From the NCBI GenBank assembly GCA_963971285.1, contig OZ020244.1:36766001-36830000 (forward strand): DNA of 64,000 bases, given 5' to 3'. The DNA comes from Astropecten irregularis. Lineage: Eukaryota; Echinodermata; Asteroidea; Paxillosida; Astropectinidae. Shown in pieces: positions 1 through 13,394 of this stretch. How positions within the stretch are numbered: position 1 is the first letter of the stretch; every line of letters starts with the position of its first letter. The notes beneath the pieces are model-generated. The model searched no databases, was not told where the DNA came from, and saw nothing but the letters and a program-made list of their open reading frames with translations. A program made the position numbers and the translations under genes.

Positions 1-826
1 CATAGGGCCACCCTGGATCCTGATCATTCCCGTGATATAGTGGACGCATGCTTGATCGACATGGCTAAAAACGACCCTAACAGCGACTTGAGGGATTTCA
101 ACGAGGAGAAATTTGTTTGGATGATCTTTTCCTTTTTGCCTGATCAAGGAGACATAGCTGTCAAAATATTCCTTTTCATGATGTTGGCAACGGTGCTTCA
201 TCTCGTAGTGCAGCAGAAAGTCTTCAACGAGATCCAAGAGGTCATCGGGGACCGGCCACCGAAGTTACAGGACAAAAAGAAGATGCCTTACACGGAGGGC
301 GTCGTTCTTGAATCCCTTCGCATTAACACGGTCTTCTGGCTTTTTGTACAGCATTCCACTGCACAGGATGTTGAGATTTTCGGGTACAGGATTCCTAAAG
401 GTACATCGGTCATCGCGAACATCTACGCTGCGCACTTTGATCCTGATATGTGGGGTGATCCTGAAAACTTCAGACCAGAGAGGTTCATCAACGAGCAGGG
501 TCGTATCGCACGTCCAGATTACTTCATGCCATACTCGATTGGTGGGTATTGTCTTCACCTTTTCTGTAAAGTTCATCATGATGCTAACCAACTCACTAAA
601 ACGTTGTATAGCATTTTCTGAGTTATAACCATATTAATTTTCTACAGGACGCAGAAGTTGCGTCGGTGAGCAACAGACTCAGAAGGAGTTCTTCCACTTC
701 TACGTCACCCTGATCCAGAAGTACAAGTTCAAGCTCCCAGACGGTGACCCTAAACCCAAGTTGGCGGCAGAGTGGCTCTTCATGGATCCTCCTAAATTCC
801 AAGTCCAAGCGGAACCCAGGGAGTAA
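1..826 (+). CDS. Cytochrome P450 (CYP2-like), 3' part of gene
   Basis: Haem-thiolate monooxygenase of the endoplasmic reticulum; the substrate cannot be read from the sequence. Two exons are visible: 1-541 (open at the window edge, reading in frame from base 1) and 648-826, joined by a GTGGGT donor and a TTTCTACAG acceptor. The first exon carries the I-helix region, the K-helix motif ESLR and the FRPERF motif. The splice restores the haem loop as YSIGRRSCVGE, with the cysteine ligand in the canonical FxxGxRxCxG spacing, and the frame stays open to TAA at 824-826. The N-terminal half lies outside the window. It is a close tandem paralogue of the gene at 3487-10996 (nearly identical over the shared exon), which supports the exon borders. 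The family call is firm; placement in clan CYP2 is by general resemblance. Confidence 0.88.
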
Positions 827-3486
827 CTGGGGGTCAGCTGAGACCCTTTCTTTGGACAAAGAGATTTTTTGCTGCGTGTTTTCGAGATTCGTACTCACAT
901 GTTATGTTTTACCTTTTACTTGATACTCGAAAGTTTTCTAGTTAGAGTGAAATTTAATGATAACAGGCCGGTGGATTGATCTGGTTCTGTTTAATTAGGT
1001 CCCCAATTCATGGCTGAATTGATGTTTTTCTGGTTTAATGTCTTGTTTGAGCATCCAGCAACGTTTCTGCAGTTTTTGGTGATTATGATGTAGGACTATT
1101 TTGATATCTTGAAGGTTTGACAATATTCTGCATAATGACAATTAATTGAAGATATAGTAATTTTGGTGCTTTGTTTAAGTGTTTTATTAATTGATAGTCT
1201 AATGTCTTATTTTTCTATAACGGTATAGTACATGTATTTTAAAGTTTAATTGTTTAGAATATGATATTCTTTAAGTTTCGACTGAGATTCAAACTCATTC
1301 ATACCTTATGCTCTAAGTTTTGCCTTAAGTTTGAAATGGTTGACAATCCCACCATTGTGTTAGCCCAGAGTAATTTCTCCAAGTAACTATACGGTTGATT
1401 TTGCTCCCGGTCATTTTTTTTTTGGTTAAGAACTAATGAGTAAGATTTCTCCAAACATTCACAGGAACTGAAGAAACACTTGGTTGCTACAGGCCACAGC
1501 TCTCGCAGGGTGCGGAGTGCCATCGATAAAACTCGCACTCATTCCAGATCAGCAGTTCTCAAGGACAAAAACCCGTTGATACTAATATCTTAAACAATGT
1601 TGCTCTTGTTACTTCTTTACATCACTCCCCCCGGTTACTCAGAATCACCAATGATAGCAATCACATACTTCACACCCCGGACCGTCTCCTCAGGGCCAAA
1701 ACCCCATCTTAGCCTACGTCCTCGCAACCTCCGAGACATTGATTGTGGGGGCCGACGTCTCACTCACTAATAATGTATCTTCCCCTTTCCAGTATGGACT
1801 TTTAAGTGCAGTTCGAGATGTGTGGCCTGCCAGAACCATATTCATGAGTCTGCTTCTTTCACAGGCAATGGCTCCACCCATAAGACCAAAGGGAATATTA
1901 CCTGCACTACGTGTAATTCATCTCCTTTCTAGCAGGATATGCAACATCCAGTGTGTGGGGAGACCAAAAACACCCTTAAGAATCGATTCTATGGTCACAG
2001 GTCCACTGTCAAAATTCAGAAACACCTCAGTAGGTCTCCACTTCAATCTACTTAAACACCTAATTTCCTGTAATAATCTTGCAGGGCATTGAATCACTTG
2101 GCCACCGCAGAGACTTGGTCCGGCTCAGCAGGGAGAAAATATGGATGACATTCATTCTGCGGACCATTCAACCCCATGAGCTCAACATCCAGGAAGGAAA
2201 TTACTAAAATACTTCTTCTGTTGTCTCCTTTCATTCATCTACAAGTATTCCCGACCTCCGCAATATTGTGTACACCAACTTGTCCAGCTCCACTTATCCT
2301 CTTTCCGTACCTTGCTAATCCCAGTTCCCCCAGCCCCATTCTTGTCTACGCCTTTGTCATTTTCCACATTGATGTTGCCCACTCCGGACCCTTTTTTCCC
2401 TGACCACACATGCCTACACCCCTCTTCCTCCATCGCTTCCCCTTTTGCCCTGATTCTCCAATCCATGTACGTGTATCTTCATTTGTATGATCTTGCATTA
2501 GCCTTCGATAAAGATCCTTATAGGATCCAAACGCAAATGATTTGTATGAGCTTATTAGACTTGATTACGTCTACTGCGTATCATAAACTTGAACTTGCAC
2601 TGACCACTTCTTATTTGATACAGTGTTACCTTGATTGCTATTGTCTGTGTGTAGGCTTAATGTACATAAACTGTGAAGTGACTTGGTTTAGTTTATGTAT
2701 TGTGCCCTACAGGTAAGATGATAATAGGCTCTTTAGATATTCGACTTGGGTTGGGTCGAGCTCAGTGACTGTACCCAGAGTTTAAGAATCATTAGCCAAT
2801 TTCAGTCTTCCTTGATCAAACAGGATTACCAACCAAATGTTCATGTGATGTTTACTGATTTTGACTTGTATTTGGCCATTGTTTGTTGAGCATAACATTC
2901 ACAATGAGTTTTGGCTGGCATACTGGATTTATTTAAGAAGGTTTTTTTTGGTGCTTAAGCAAACTTTGGTGCTTAAGGTGTGACCCAGGTGTGTATTGTT
3001 TAGCATTGTATTTCATTGGTTTTTAATATTGATTTCACTATAACCTACATTTATAGTCTTTCTTTGTTTTTTTTTGTTTTTTTCCTAGAGTACTCATTTC
3101 AAGATTTTAATACATCATATTCCAGAGTATTGTGTTATGGTTATTTCTTTTATTATTTATTAGCATCGGGTTTTGTTTTCGTTTGTTAATTTACAAAGAC
3201 AATTGGTTTAAAGTCGCATCCATAAGCTAAGTTTTCCATGGCCTTGTTCAGAAAGGTTAAACTGATTTCTCTTTGACTTAGTCATTTACATGGACTTATT
3301 GATGTAGTTGAGCCATTCCGAATGTCTGCGATTTAACAAGCAACAACAGTCAATATGAGTTGTCCACTTCACAGCGTCGACTTGAACGAAGTCCACGTTC
3401 ACACCAATCTAAACCTCCCTGATAAGCACCGGTAGGCGTTGCAGGTAGGGCTATGTATTACTAGTTGACCTGTGAACTTCATCATC
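827..3486. other. Intergenic region between the two CYP genes
   Basis: This holds the 3' flank of the first P450 and the upstream region of the second. No coding frame is convincing: the longest open frames have no recognisable domain and no splice context. There are T-rich runs (about 3061-3085) and a pyrimidine-rich stretch near 2270-2460. No RNA gene or named repeat was identified. Confidence 0.5.
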
Positions 3487-4131
3487 ATGGCACTCACCGA
3501 TAAAGTTGTCTCACTTTTGGCAAGTATGGACTTAAATTTGTCCCGTATTCTCCTGTTGTGCGTGGTTTTCCTAGTGACGGTGCTGGTGTACCGGTGTGTC
3601 ACGTACCGGCTGAAATACAGCTGGCCTCCTGGGCCGAGGGTGTGGCCTCTGATCGGTGATTTCCCGTTGTATCGACCAGGTTCACCGGAACAGACATGCG
3701 CCGACATTACAAGAATCGGAAGGCAGTACCACCCCCATGTGTTCACTTTGACTAGGCTATTCGGAAAGTAAGTGACAGCATTTAGAGGCTGATGGGGAAT
3801 ATGAACGTAACGCATCTCGTGAGACAAGTTAATTTAAATTCATTTGTAAAAACTGACTTGCACCATACTGTATATGTACATTTTACATATAAGCGGAGGT
3901 ATTTACATCGCAGTGCGTCTTCGCCGTTTTGCAGGTTAATCATGCAACGACTTACACATGTACAATAATATAGGCCTAAAGGTCATTTGGCATTTTCTAT
4001 GGTTGGTTTCATGAACCGTGCGAAGGGGGTGTTTTCTCGGCAAGTGCCTGTGTCACGGGCTTAGCTGACCGGCGTACTGAGCTGCCTCACTGATAGTATG
4101 GTCCCCTACCCGAAGATTCCCTGACGACTCT

Positions 4132-4591
4132 TATTAAAGGTTTACTGTAATCAAATTTGGAAAAGGGGTGAAAGTGCTTTAAAGTTATTGCTTAATACAT
4201 AATTAATGACAATATAAATATATGTGTTTATGTAAGTTCTTAATTTTGACCAAAAAGATACAAAATCAGTACATGTATGACCCGCCCCCCCCCCAACAAA
4301 AAAACAAACAATGTCCCCCTTGGAACCGATCCACACAACAATAACGAGTGACGTCACCTACAGAACTAGTATAGCTTGCACCACAGAAGACTGAATGGCG
4401 TTCTGCCTGTGACGTAAGCAAGCTTTTTCGTCGCGAAAAGTGGGGTATACTAAATTATGGATCTAAAGTACCTATTTTTTCGATATACAATATTTTTTTA
4501 TCACAAACATTGATAGACAGGTTGAGTTTTATAACAATACAGATGTATTTAACTTCATATGTGTTTTGAGTGCAGTAAACCTTTAAAAATC
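4132..4591. mobile_element. MITE with TTAA-type ends
   Basis: Non-autonomous element in CYP intron 1. Its ends are inverted copies of TTAAAGGTTTACTG and CAGTAAACCTTTAA. The TTAA at each end would fit a piggyBac-like target site. There is no coding capacity. Confidence 0.6.
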
Positions 4592-5055
4592 TTAGGTCAG
4601 GAATCAGCTACGGTTAGAAATAGAACATGACACAGCTGTCATGTCTGCGCAGTCGCGGAAGCTAGTTTTAGAGTTAAGCGATATTCCATTTTATCATTCA
4701 TTTTTACACATTTTGTAAGCACATGCAATTCTATCTGCGCAGAATAAGAGTTCAAAGAGTGGTGAAAAACCATAAAACAAACTCAAAAGTGCATAATAGG
4801 AAGAGTGCTCTGTTGTATGTGGACAATAATAATTATGCTCTATTTTGGCTAACTGTAGCACAAAATTTATTCATATTTACATGACGTGTCTTTCCATGAC
4901 GTGCATGACCTTGCGTGACCTGTCGGAAATAGCCGACAGTCAACGTAACTATCCGAATTTGGACGAAAACGAGTTCGTAATGTTTCGGAATTTTCCGTAA
5001 AAAGTCAAAAATGTTCTTTTTTGGTCACGTGAACCTGCATTGAATTTAGCCGATA

Positions 5056-5504
5056 CCACTGATCTATACAAACTGGATAGGTCGCGCTGCTCTGCAGGTG
5101 AAGCATCCGTGCGGCCATTTTGGGATATTCAATACATTGGCAGGCCCATAGGCCGGTGTATACAGAGAATTGCTGCACTGCTTGCTGTGTAGTCATGCAG
5201 TGCAATGAGTATACACGGGTTTACACTTCCAAAAGTGCGCATGCGTGATAGTGCCTCGTTTCGAAGTCGCGATAAAAACCGCAGAAGTGTAAACACGTGT
5301 ATTGTCTTCGACAATGGACGGGCTTACACTTCGAAAAGTGCGCATGCGTAGAAGTGCCTCGTTTTGAAGTTGCGATAAAATCCAAGATGGCCTCCGAAGT
5401 GTAAACCCGTGTATTGTGCTGAATATCCTAACATGGCCGCTGGTGACTTCACGGCTCGCTGTGTAATCACTGCCCCGCGACCTATCCAGTTTGTATAGAT
5501 CAGT
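5056..5504. mobile_element. Nested pair of foldback elements
   Basis: The outer element has ends ACTGATCTATACAAACTGG...CCAGTTTGTATAGATCAGT with further inverted pairing inward. Inside it, about 5213-5417, lies a second foldback with ends ACACGGGTTTACACTTC...GAAGTGTAAACCCGTGT, itself made of two similar half-units. The inner family recurs at 39167-39364. No coding capacity. Confidence 0.75.
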
Positions 5505-5797
5505 GGCCGATACCGAACCCTACATTTGACAAACAATAGTCGGGAGCTTTTTTGGTCCGGGAACCAGACTACCTCACTGAGTGCGCGCGGCAGACCAATG
5601 ATAACTCGTCTCACACCTGCTTGTGCAAAGCAAGACGAAAACTGGTCCATTTTATTGGTGTGCTGAGTTGTTTATGCCTTGGCCTTTGGCCGCTGGAGCA
5701 GTGGCCAAACTCTTGTGATCTTGTGGTCAATTATCTGATATGATTGTTGATATATAAGATAGTCAGGGGTCTGGAGTGGTAAACATGCAATAAATTA

Positions 5798-6208
5798 AAG
5801 AGGATCTTCAACACACAACAAACCTCGCTTTATTTGTTAGAACTATAATCATTAAATTACTTGACATGAGAAAAAAAAAATTATCTCACACTGAACACAG
5901 AAAGAGAGTCTTTTTGATGAAAAGGCTCCGTACTATGACATCATGAGCTATTCATTTAATGAAAAGCTCATGACGTCATAGTACGGAGCCTTTTCATGAA
6001 ATGTCTGCTGCCCCCATTGACGAAATTCAGACAGTTTCAATTTTGGGTTAGCTTGCGGGTTGAGCATGTGGAGAGAAAAATCATCAAAAAGACTCTCTTT
6101 CTGTGTTCAGTGTGAGATAAATTTTTTGTTTTCTCATGTCAAGTAATTTAATGATTATAGTTCTAACAAATAAAGCGAGGTTTGTTGAGTGTTGAAGATC
6201 CTCTTTAA
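5798..6208. mobile_element. Long foldback element, about 150 bp arms
   Basis: Nearly perfect inverted arms begin TTAAAGAGGATCTTCAACAC and run to the GACTCTCTTTCTG region. A second, inner hairpin (about 5919-5998) starts with TGAAAAGGCTCCGTACTATG, its two arms meeting around GAGCTATTCATTTAATGAAAA. The inner one appears to be a separate small foldback inserted in one arm of the loop. No coding capacity. Confidence 0.72.
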
Positions 6209-7564
6209 TGATTAATATGATCATTGAACTGACAATATTAAGAATGTGTGATATTGGAGACAAGGTTATCTCGGTTGACTTCCACTGAATATAAATGAAT
6301 GGTATAATTTGACAAGTTGACCTAAGGATCACACTCCGTGTTTGTAGTATTTGATTGCGGCAAAATTCAAATAGGCCAATATTGGAAGGCAGTGGTTGAA
6401 CTAAAAACTAGTGAGCCTGTGAACGTTTTTATGAGTCATAGGGATAACACTTGACGGGGTTTGGGTATTGTAATGAACTTGACAGAAATACTTCAATAAT
6501 CACCGAAAGCAGTCCAGAATCTGGCTGTTTATGTTGTATTGAATAACACCAGTAAAACAGTATACATCAACTTTTAGTAATAAATGTATGGACATGGAAT
6601 GAGACTACACTGGACTATGAGCGGAGCAAAACATTTTATGACTGTTTAGCACAAATACTTTTGTGTTAGTGGCCATTTTGAATTTTCATCGTGTAAATTT
6701 TAGCGCAAGCGTATAAGTTGGCATTTCCACGGTCACGTAAGTTACCTTTTGAGTGACTTTAACCTTTTTTTTATCAATCATTCCTGAAGGACTCCAATTT
6801 AAAAAGGTTTTATTGGCATCAGCAAGTATACCAATGTATGGTTCCTTGAAATGCATGCAAATATGCCAAAAAGAGGTAAATTACGTTACAAAATGTCCCA
6901 AAACCGTAGAAATGCCCATATAAACCTACGACCTATCACTCCAAGGTCTGAGGACTTGTCTTAACTGCTGTACAGAACACTGCAGTACAAAAGACTAATA
7001 CAACATAGGCCTACTAGAAAACGATGTCCCTATATAGATCCCTACAGGCCTGGAGTTAATCACTCTACCACTAACTTGGAATGTGTGGCTGTCATGATGT
7101 CAGTTTACTGCTCCCTTTCACCATGGAGGAAGGAACAGACACAGCCATTCCTTTTTAATCTCAAAATTCCCCTGCCGTTTCCATATGGTTCGACTGTACG
7201 TACTTTACTACCGGCCAACACGGCACGCCAGAAAGTTCAGCCCGTGTTCGTCACGTGCCCCCTAGCTGACTGGTTTCGTAACCCGGTCAGCTCAGCACGC
7301 CGCTCACCTGAGCTCGTGACACCGGGGAAATATTGTTAGTGTGATGGCGGGTCAGCGTGGTCCAAACCTACGAGAGGTCTTATTTACCGGTGGCCCAAAA
7401 TATGTATTAGCCTTAGACAAGGATGAGTGGATACCCAGAAGCAAGGGGGCAATAACGAACGGTGGGAGTAGCCTATTTTTGGTTCGTTTGCAGCATCTAC
7501 CTTATACAGTGTGTCCCCCTAAAAAACGATACCCATTTTAACCAAAATATGATGTTTTGATCTT

Positions 7565-7890
7565 AGTCTGTTGCATTCAGTATCTCCGTGGGAGATACTG
7601 ACGAAATTTCAATGCAATCAATTTATGTATCACTGAGCAAATATTGATTGTCTGGAAAGGTCAATTTTCCTGCCATTACAATTGAGTGACAATGGAGGTT
7701 ATCTTACTTTTCTTAGTTGTAACCTGTAAATGTGCCCTCGACGTGGCAGCCCGCATTCACTACACACAGATCACAACTACCATTGTCACTTATTTGTAAT
7801 GGCAACAAAATTGGGATTTCGAGACAATCAGTAATTGCTCGGTGATGCATGATTGAATTGCATTGAAATTGGGTCAGAATATGCCCGGGA
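7565..7890. repeat. Degenerate inverted repeat, old MITE-like element
   Basis: Two arms (about 7585-7690 and 7780-7890) are imperfect inverted copies sharing the TGATTGTCT / AGACAATCA core and the CTCCGTGGGAGATA / CCCGGGAGATAG outer part. Divergence is clearly higher than in the other foldbacks of this window, so the insertion looks older. Confidence 0.5.
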
Positions 7891-7894
7891 GATA

Positions 7895-8850
7895 GTGGTC
7901 AACTGCACCACTACTTATAGCTTCTATAGGTAAACCTCAGTGGTCAAGGCTGCAGCACTACGGCATAAATCCCCGTGGTCAACTGCAGCACTACTTATAG
8001 CTTCTAGATAAACCTTAGTGGTCAACTGAAGCACTACTTAGGCTATAGCTTCAATCTGTAGACCTTAGTGGTCAACTGCACCACTGATCATTGTACTGGT
8101 AATAACCACCACGACTATACCACTCACTGGTCATAATCCTCACGTGGTAAACTATACCACTCATTGGTAATAAGACCTCACGTGGTAAGCTATACTTCCC
8201 ACTGGTAATTTATAGCCCTCACATGATAAACTATACCACTCACTGGTAATAAACCTCACGTGGTAAACTATACAACTCACTGATAATAAACCTCACGTGG
8301 TAAAGATACAACTCAACTGGTAATAACCCTCACGCGGTAAAGGATACAACTCACTGGTAATAACCCTCACGCGGTAAACTATACTACTCACTGGTAATAT
8401 CCCTCACGCGGTAAACTATACAACTCACTGGTAATAACCCTCACGTGGTAAACTATACAACTCAGTGTTAATATTACCCTCACGTGGTAAACAATACAAC
8501 TCGCTGGTAATAGCCCTAACGTGGTAAACTATACAACTCAGTGTTAATATTACCCTCGCGTGACGTGGTAAACTATATACAACTTAATGGTAAAAACCTT
8601 ACGTGGTAAACTATATCACTCAGTGGTAATAACCCTCACGTGGTAAACTATACAACTCAGTGGTAATAACCCTCGATCACGTGGTAAACTATACCACTCA
8701 CTGGTAATAGCCCTAACGTGGTAAACTATACAACTTAATGGTAAAAACCTCACGTGGTAAACTATACAACTCAGTGGTAATAACCCTCACGTGGTAAACC
8801 ATACAACTAAGTGGTAATAAACATTACGTGGTAGACTATAACCTCAAAAA
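7895..8850. repeat. Tandem array, about 37 bp unit
   Basis: About 20-25 degenerate copies of a unit containing ACGTGGTAAACTATACAACT followed by CACTGGTAATAACCCTC. The left part (7895-8100) is a related but more diverged variant (CAGTGGTCAACTGCACCACT). The array lies in CYP intron 1. No protein is predicted. Confidence 0.85.
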
Positions 8851-10996
8851 CAGTTGCATGTGACACATCGTGAACAGCGCGATGATGATTAACCCTCACA
8901 GCGGTCCATCTTTTTCATCAGTTAATAAATCAAACATACGACTCCACCTACAAATGAACTATAGTCCAAGGCTACGGCCGGGATTGTCTCAGTCACCACC
9001 CCACCATATCGCCACCCCGCCCAGCAAGTCACACTAGCTCTTAAGATTTTTAAAACATTTAAAAGAACAGATTTAGCAAATACCGTAGGCGTTTTTCACT
9101 GTTTTCTGAAAAGGTGGCCTTATGTCTATTTCAATTAATCGAATCATACAATGTGCTCCAAATTCTCAGACTGAAATAGAAACAGTGAAATAAATTTTTT
9201 TTCTCCCCGTTGCAGGAAACAACTGATTCTAAACAGCGCTAACGCCATAAAGGAGGCATTCGTGAAGCAGCATGCCGTCATATCCGACCGCCCAGACTCC
9301 TGGCTTTTTAGGTTTATCACTCCAAATTCCAGACCAATTGGTAAATGTCAGCTTGGTCGTATACACAATAATAACATGGGAATCCTTCTTTTCAATAATG
9401 ATAATTGAGATGACCAAACCAAACAAAAAAAATTACACAATATTATATTCCATATTCCTTGTGTTGAGATCTCGGGGGAGTTAATAGTATTTTGGGAAAG
9501 ATAACTTGTTAACTGACATTCATTATGTGACTCCATGTGGAACCTCCGCAAATTAATATTTAAGCATAATTTTGTTCCAGATCTCCAGTTGTTGAAAAAT
9601 TCAAAAGAAATAATTTTGCGACCCTAGAAAAGCATTGTTTATGGCGTAAACTTTTTATGAAAAGTAGCAATCTTTTAAATCGGAACTAAATGAAAGTGTT
9701 GTGTTATCCTTAACAATCATGTACTTCATGCCGATTTTTTTTAGGCGTTTTCTTGGAGTCATACACCGAATCGTGGAAAAGAGAAAAGAGGTACACGATG
9801 CGAACCCTCCGTCAGTTAGGATACGGGACGTCAGGCTCTGAGGCTGCTATCGCCCAAGAAGCTAGTAACCTCGTTGACTTTATCAAGAAGAAGGATGGCA
9901 AACCGTTTGACATCTCTGAACATCTAATCCTCTGCTTTATGAATGTGTCTTTTTCTATGATCTTGTCTACCACCTATGAGGAAGGTGACAAAGAATACAC
10001 CAAATTTATGGATGTCATGGCGGAGCGGGGTTCGGCGCTTCTCGAACTGTTCGCTGTGGAACCGTTCCTGCCAATTTTAGACAAGTTTAATCTCAGCTCT
10101 CATCAGCGGGTTGCGAAAAGGAAAGCTGCGGAATTGTTGGCATTTGTCCAAAAGCACATTGACGAGCATAGGGCCACCCTGGATCCTGATCATTCCTGTG
10201 ATATAGTGGACGCATGCTTGATCGACATGGCTAAAAACGACCCTAACAGCGACTTGAGGGATTTCAACGAGGAGAAATTTGTTTGGATGATCTTTTCCTT
10301 TTTGCCTGATCAAGGAGACATAGCTGTCAAAATATTCCTTTTCATGATGTTGGCAACGGTGCTTCATCTCGTAGTGCAGCAGAAAGTCTTCAACGAGATC
10401 CAAGAGGTAATCGGAGACCGGCCACCGAAGTTACAGGACAAAAAGAAGATGCCGTACTCGGAGGGAGTCGTTCTTGAATCCCTTCGCATTAACACGGTCT
10501 TCTGGCTTTTTGTACAGCATTCCACTGCACAGGATGTTGAGATTTTCGGGTACAGGATTCCTAAAGGTACGAGGGTCACTGCGAACATCTTCGCTGCGCA
10601 CTTTGATCCTGATTTGTGGGGTGATCCTGAAAACTTCAGACCAGAGAGGTTCATCAACGAGCAGGGTCGTATCGCACGTCCAGATTACTTCATGCCATAC
10701 TCGATTGGTGGGTACTGTCTTCACCTTTTCTGTATAAATCATCATGATGATAAGTTGCCTACTTACAAAAACGTTGTATAGCATATTCTGAGTTATAATC
10801 ATATCCATTTCCTGCAGGACGCAGAAGCTGCATCAGTGAGCACCAAACGCAAAAGGAGTTCTTCCTCTTCTACGTTACCCTGATTTAGAAGTACAATTTC
10901 AAGTTCCCTGATGGTGACCCTAAACCCAGGTTGGCGGCAGATTGGCTCTTCGTCAACCCTCCTAAATTCCAACTCAAAGCGGAACCCAGTGAGTAA

Positions 10997-12780
10997 TTGG
11001 TGGTCAGCTAAGCCCTTTTTCTTGGAAAAGATATTTTTCGTACTCACATGTCCTGTTTTACTTTTTTACTTAATACTCCATGTTTAGATTACGGAATACT
11101 TTCTAGTCAAAGTTAAAGTGAATAATTACAGGTAGATAGATCTGGTTTTCTTTAATCGGGTCCCAACTTCATGGCAGAATTGATACTCTCTTGTCTACAC
11201 TGACGTAGGTGAGCACTATTTAATCAGTTAATAGCATTCACCAACGCCCACAAGCAAATTGCCAATTATGTAAGATACAGAGGGTAGCCTAGGCACAACA
11301 GCGTTACAACAGCGTTGGTGTCGTATCTCCTTTAAGACGTGGAAATGACACTGATTTAAAAACTGATCCCGATAGGAAAACTAACAGCAAGACATGATTA
11401 TGGATAAGTAAGTGATGTAAATACACGATGTATGAGTGGTTATGTAACTGAAATAATCTGGAAATGTAAAAAGAAATAAGGGAAAAATAACAATACTTTG
11501 AGCTACAAATACCGAGTGATGAGTTTTTAAGTGTTTGAAGGTGCTGGGATTTGTCATGAAACTATTTTTTATCACTTAAATTTACTGCATTATAAGAAAT
11601 GAATACATTATAGTTTTTTAGTATATTACCTCGTATTATCAAACAAAATATAACCTCATAATTAATAATGTATGAGGCTACTATTCGCATAATGGATTGT
11701 ATGATTTAGTATTAAAATGAAAAAGGTAACTGGGATTGAAAATAACAAAGTTGCTTTGTATTCAAGGTTTTGTATTATTATCCATACCAAATCTGTCCTG
11801 TGACGTCATCCTTGAATCATATCCAATTGGACGAGGCGTCGGGAAACAGTCTTGACGTCAGTATATGCGTCTGAAATACACGACCCACGCACCAATCACA
11901 CTTCAGATGTACCTGCCCATTAGACTGGCTCCAGTCCCAATAAGAACAGGTAGCTATAGCAGTGAATTAAGGTTTCCGATTGAGTCATCTCTGCGCATGA
12001 GAAAATTGAATTTGTTGTTCTATTTAGCCCTTCAACCCGGGTTTTGTTTTGTTCAATTGAGTTTTGTTTTTTACCAGCCTCATTATTAGTCATCTATAGC
12101 CGGGCCACGCGTGTAGGGAGCTTGGCGTAAACAATGCAGGCACACAATGGTTGAACCCAACCAGACAATAGCCCGAAATTCGGCCGGACAAAGTCGATGT
12201 CACCGCTTGGTCGGAAAATGCCAATCTATTGAAATATGTTACCAGATTCTATTCAAGGGTGCATATATAGTTTTATGCTTGAAACATTGAAACTAATTAT
12301 TTCTTTAAGCCAAATTGACGCAAGTAACATTAAACTATACAACTTGATATCGGCTGTTTTGAAAATTCAGGACACCCACATAATGGGGTATTGTTAGCCA
12401 ATTTGGGGATAATTTCAAGAGACAGCTTGGTAAGGTTACATCAACTTGGAACCAATTTTATGCTCCAAAATGCCTCTCATTGTCTCCAAACAAACCCTTT
12501 CTTGATATCACGCGAAGTCGATTACCGCTAACACCAAAAGTAGGTCCAATAACAGTTTATCCATGCCAAGTGAAGCATGTAGGCCTACATGTGTTTAAAA
12601 GTACATGTCTTAATGAGGCGCAAAATCATCATCATATTCAATTTGGAAATGACGCATATTTTACACATTTTATCAATGACGATTGCCAATCTTACGTTAA
12701 GTTATTGACCGTGCATGCAGTATACTTAAATAATATCAAATTGTCTCACAAGGTGCCTTAATTAGCCGAAATCCTTGTTA
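10997..12780. other. Intergenic region, nothing recognised
   Basis: AT-rich sequence downstream of the second P450. The short open frames here have no domain resemblance, no codon bias and no splice context. I see no tRNA, no strong tandem repeat and no clear transposon ends. Confidence 0.45.
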
Positions 12781-13270
12781 GGATCGCCACAGCATCAGCA
12801 GCAATGGCCAGCCTTTCCCGAGCGTTGGACAGCAACATGAGCTTTGCTACCAAATACAAGCTCTACAGATCACTGGTTGTCTCCTCACTTCTCTATGGCT
12901 GCGAGACCTGGACACTTCATGCCGAGACTTAGAGACGCATCCAGGCGTTCGAGTTCAGATGCCTACGAATACTTCTGCGTATCTCATACACAGAACATAA
13001 AACAAATCAACACGTGCGAAATACAATCAACTCCATGGTAGGCCCCCAGGAGCCTCTGCTTGCAACAGTGAAGAGGAGGAAGCTGGCATGGTATGGACAT
13101 GTCACCCGTCACAACTGCCTGACCAAGACCATCCTCCAAGGCACCCTGGAAGGCAGTCGCAGAAGAGGACGCCAACGCAAGACCTGGTCTGACAACATCA
13201 GAGACTGGACTTCCCCCTCCACGCCGGAAGTTCTCCAGTCAGCCGCCAGCAGAGACGTTTGTAAAGGAAT
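12781..13270 (+). mobile_element. LINE fragment, C-terminal part of reverse transcriptase ORF
   Basis: The reading frame encodes the region downstream of the polymerase core of an RTE- or related-clade non-LTR element: a KYKLYRSLVVSSLLYGCETW block, then RRKLAWYGHVTRH and GRRRGRQRKTW. A TAG at about 12930 interrupts the frame, and a frame change is needed near 13014. The endonuclease and catalytic polymerase domains are absent, so this is a dead, 5'-truncated copy. The clade assignment is by pattern memory only. Confidence 0.7.
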
Positions 13271-13394
13271 AACTGTTGATGCATCCCTCAAGCCCCCCTC
13301 CCCCCTTCCCGACGACCAGCCCGATATAATTATGAGTGAGTGGTCTCGCACAAGGTATAGACCTACGCAGCATTTCCTATCTCAAATCCGGGTT

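Larger units (their letters stand above)
3487..10996 (+). pseudogene. Cytochrome P450 (CYP2-like), four exons, stop in last exon
   Basis: Exons: 3487-3767, 9216-9340, 9745-10707 and 10818-10996, all with GT-AG borders and matching phases; the sum is 1548 bases, a normal P450 length of about 515 residues. Exon 1 starts at ATG 3487 and gives a hydrophobic N-terminal anchor followed by the proline hinge WPPGPR. Exon 2 has the B-helix region. Exon 3 opens with the C-helix WKREKR region and includes ESLR and FRPERF. In the last exon the haem loop reads RRSCISE, with Ser where Gly is expected, and codon 10886-10888 is TAG where the upstream paralogue has CAG. This removes about 35 residues including the beta-rich C-terminus. 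It is either a recent pseudogene or an allele making a truncated protein. Intron 1 is 5.4 kb and full of repeats. Confidence 0.82.

Noticed and set aside
1739..2716. Open frames of 75-134 residues between the CYP genes
   Set aside because: No recognisable domain, no codon bias and no splice context on either strand.
7895..8850. CRISPR-like array
   Set aside because: Degenerate head-to-tail tandem units without unique spacers, in a eukaryotic intron.
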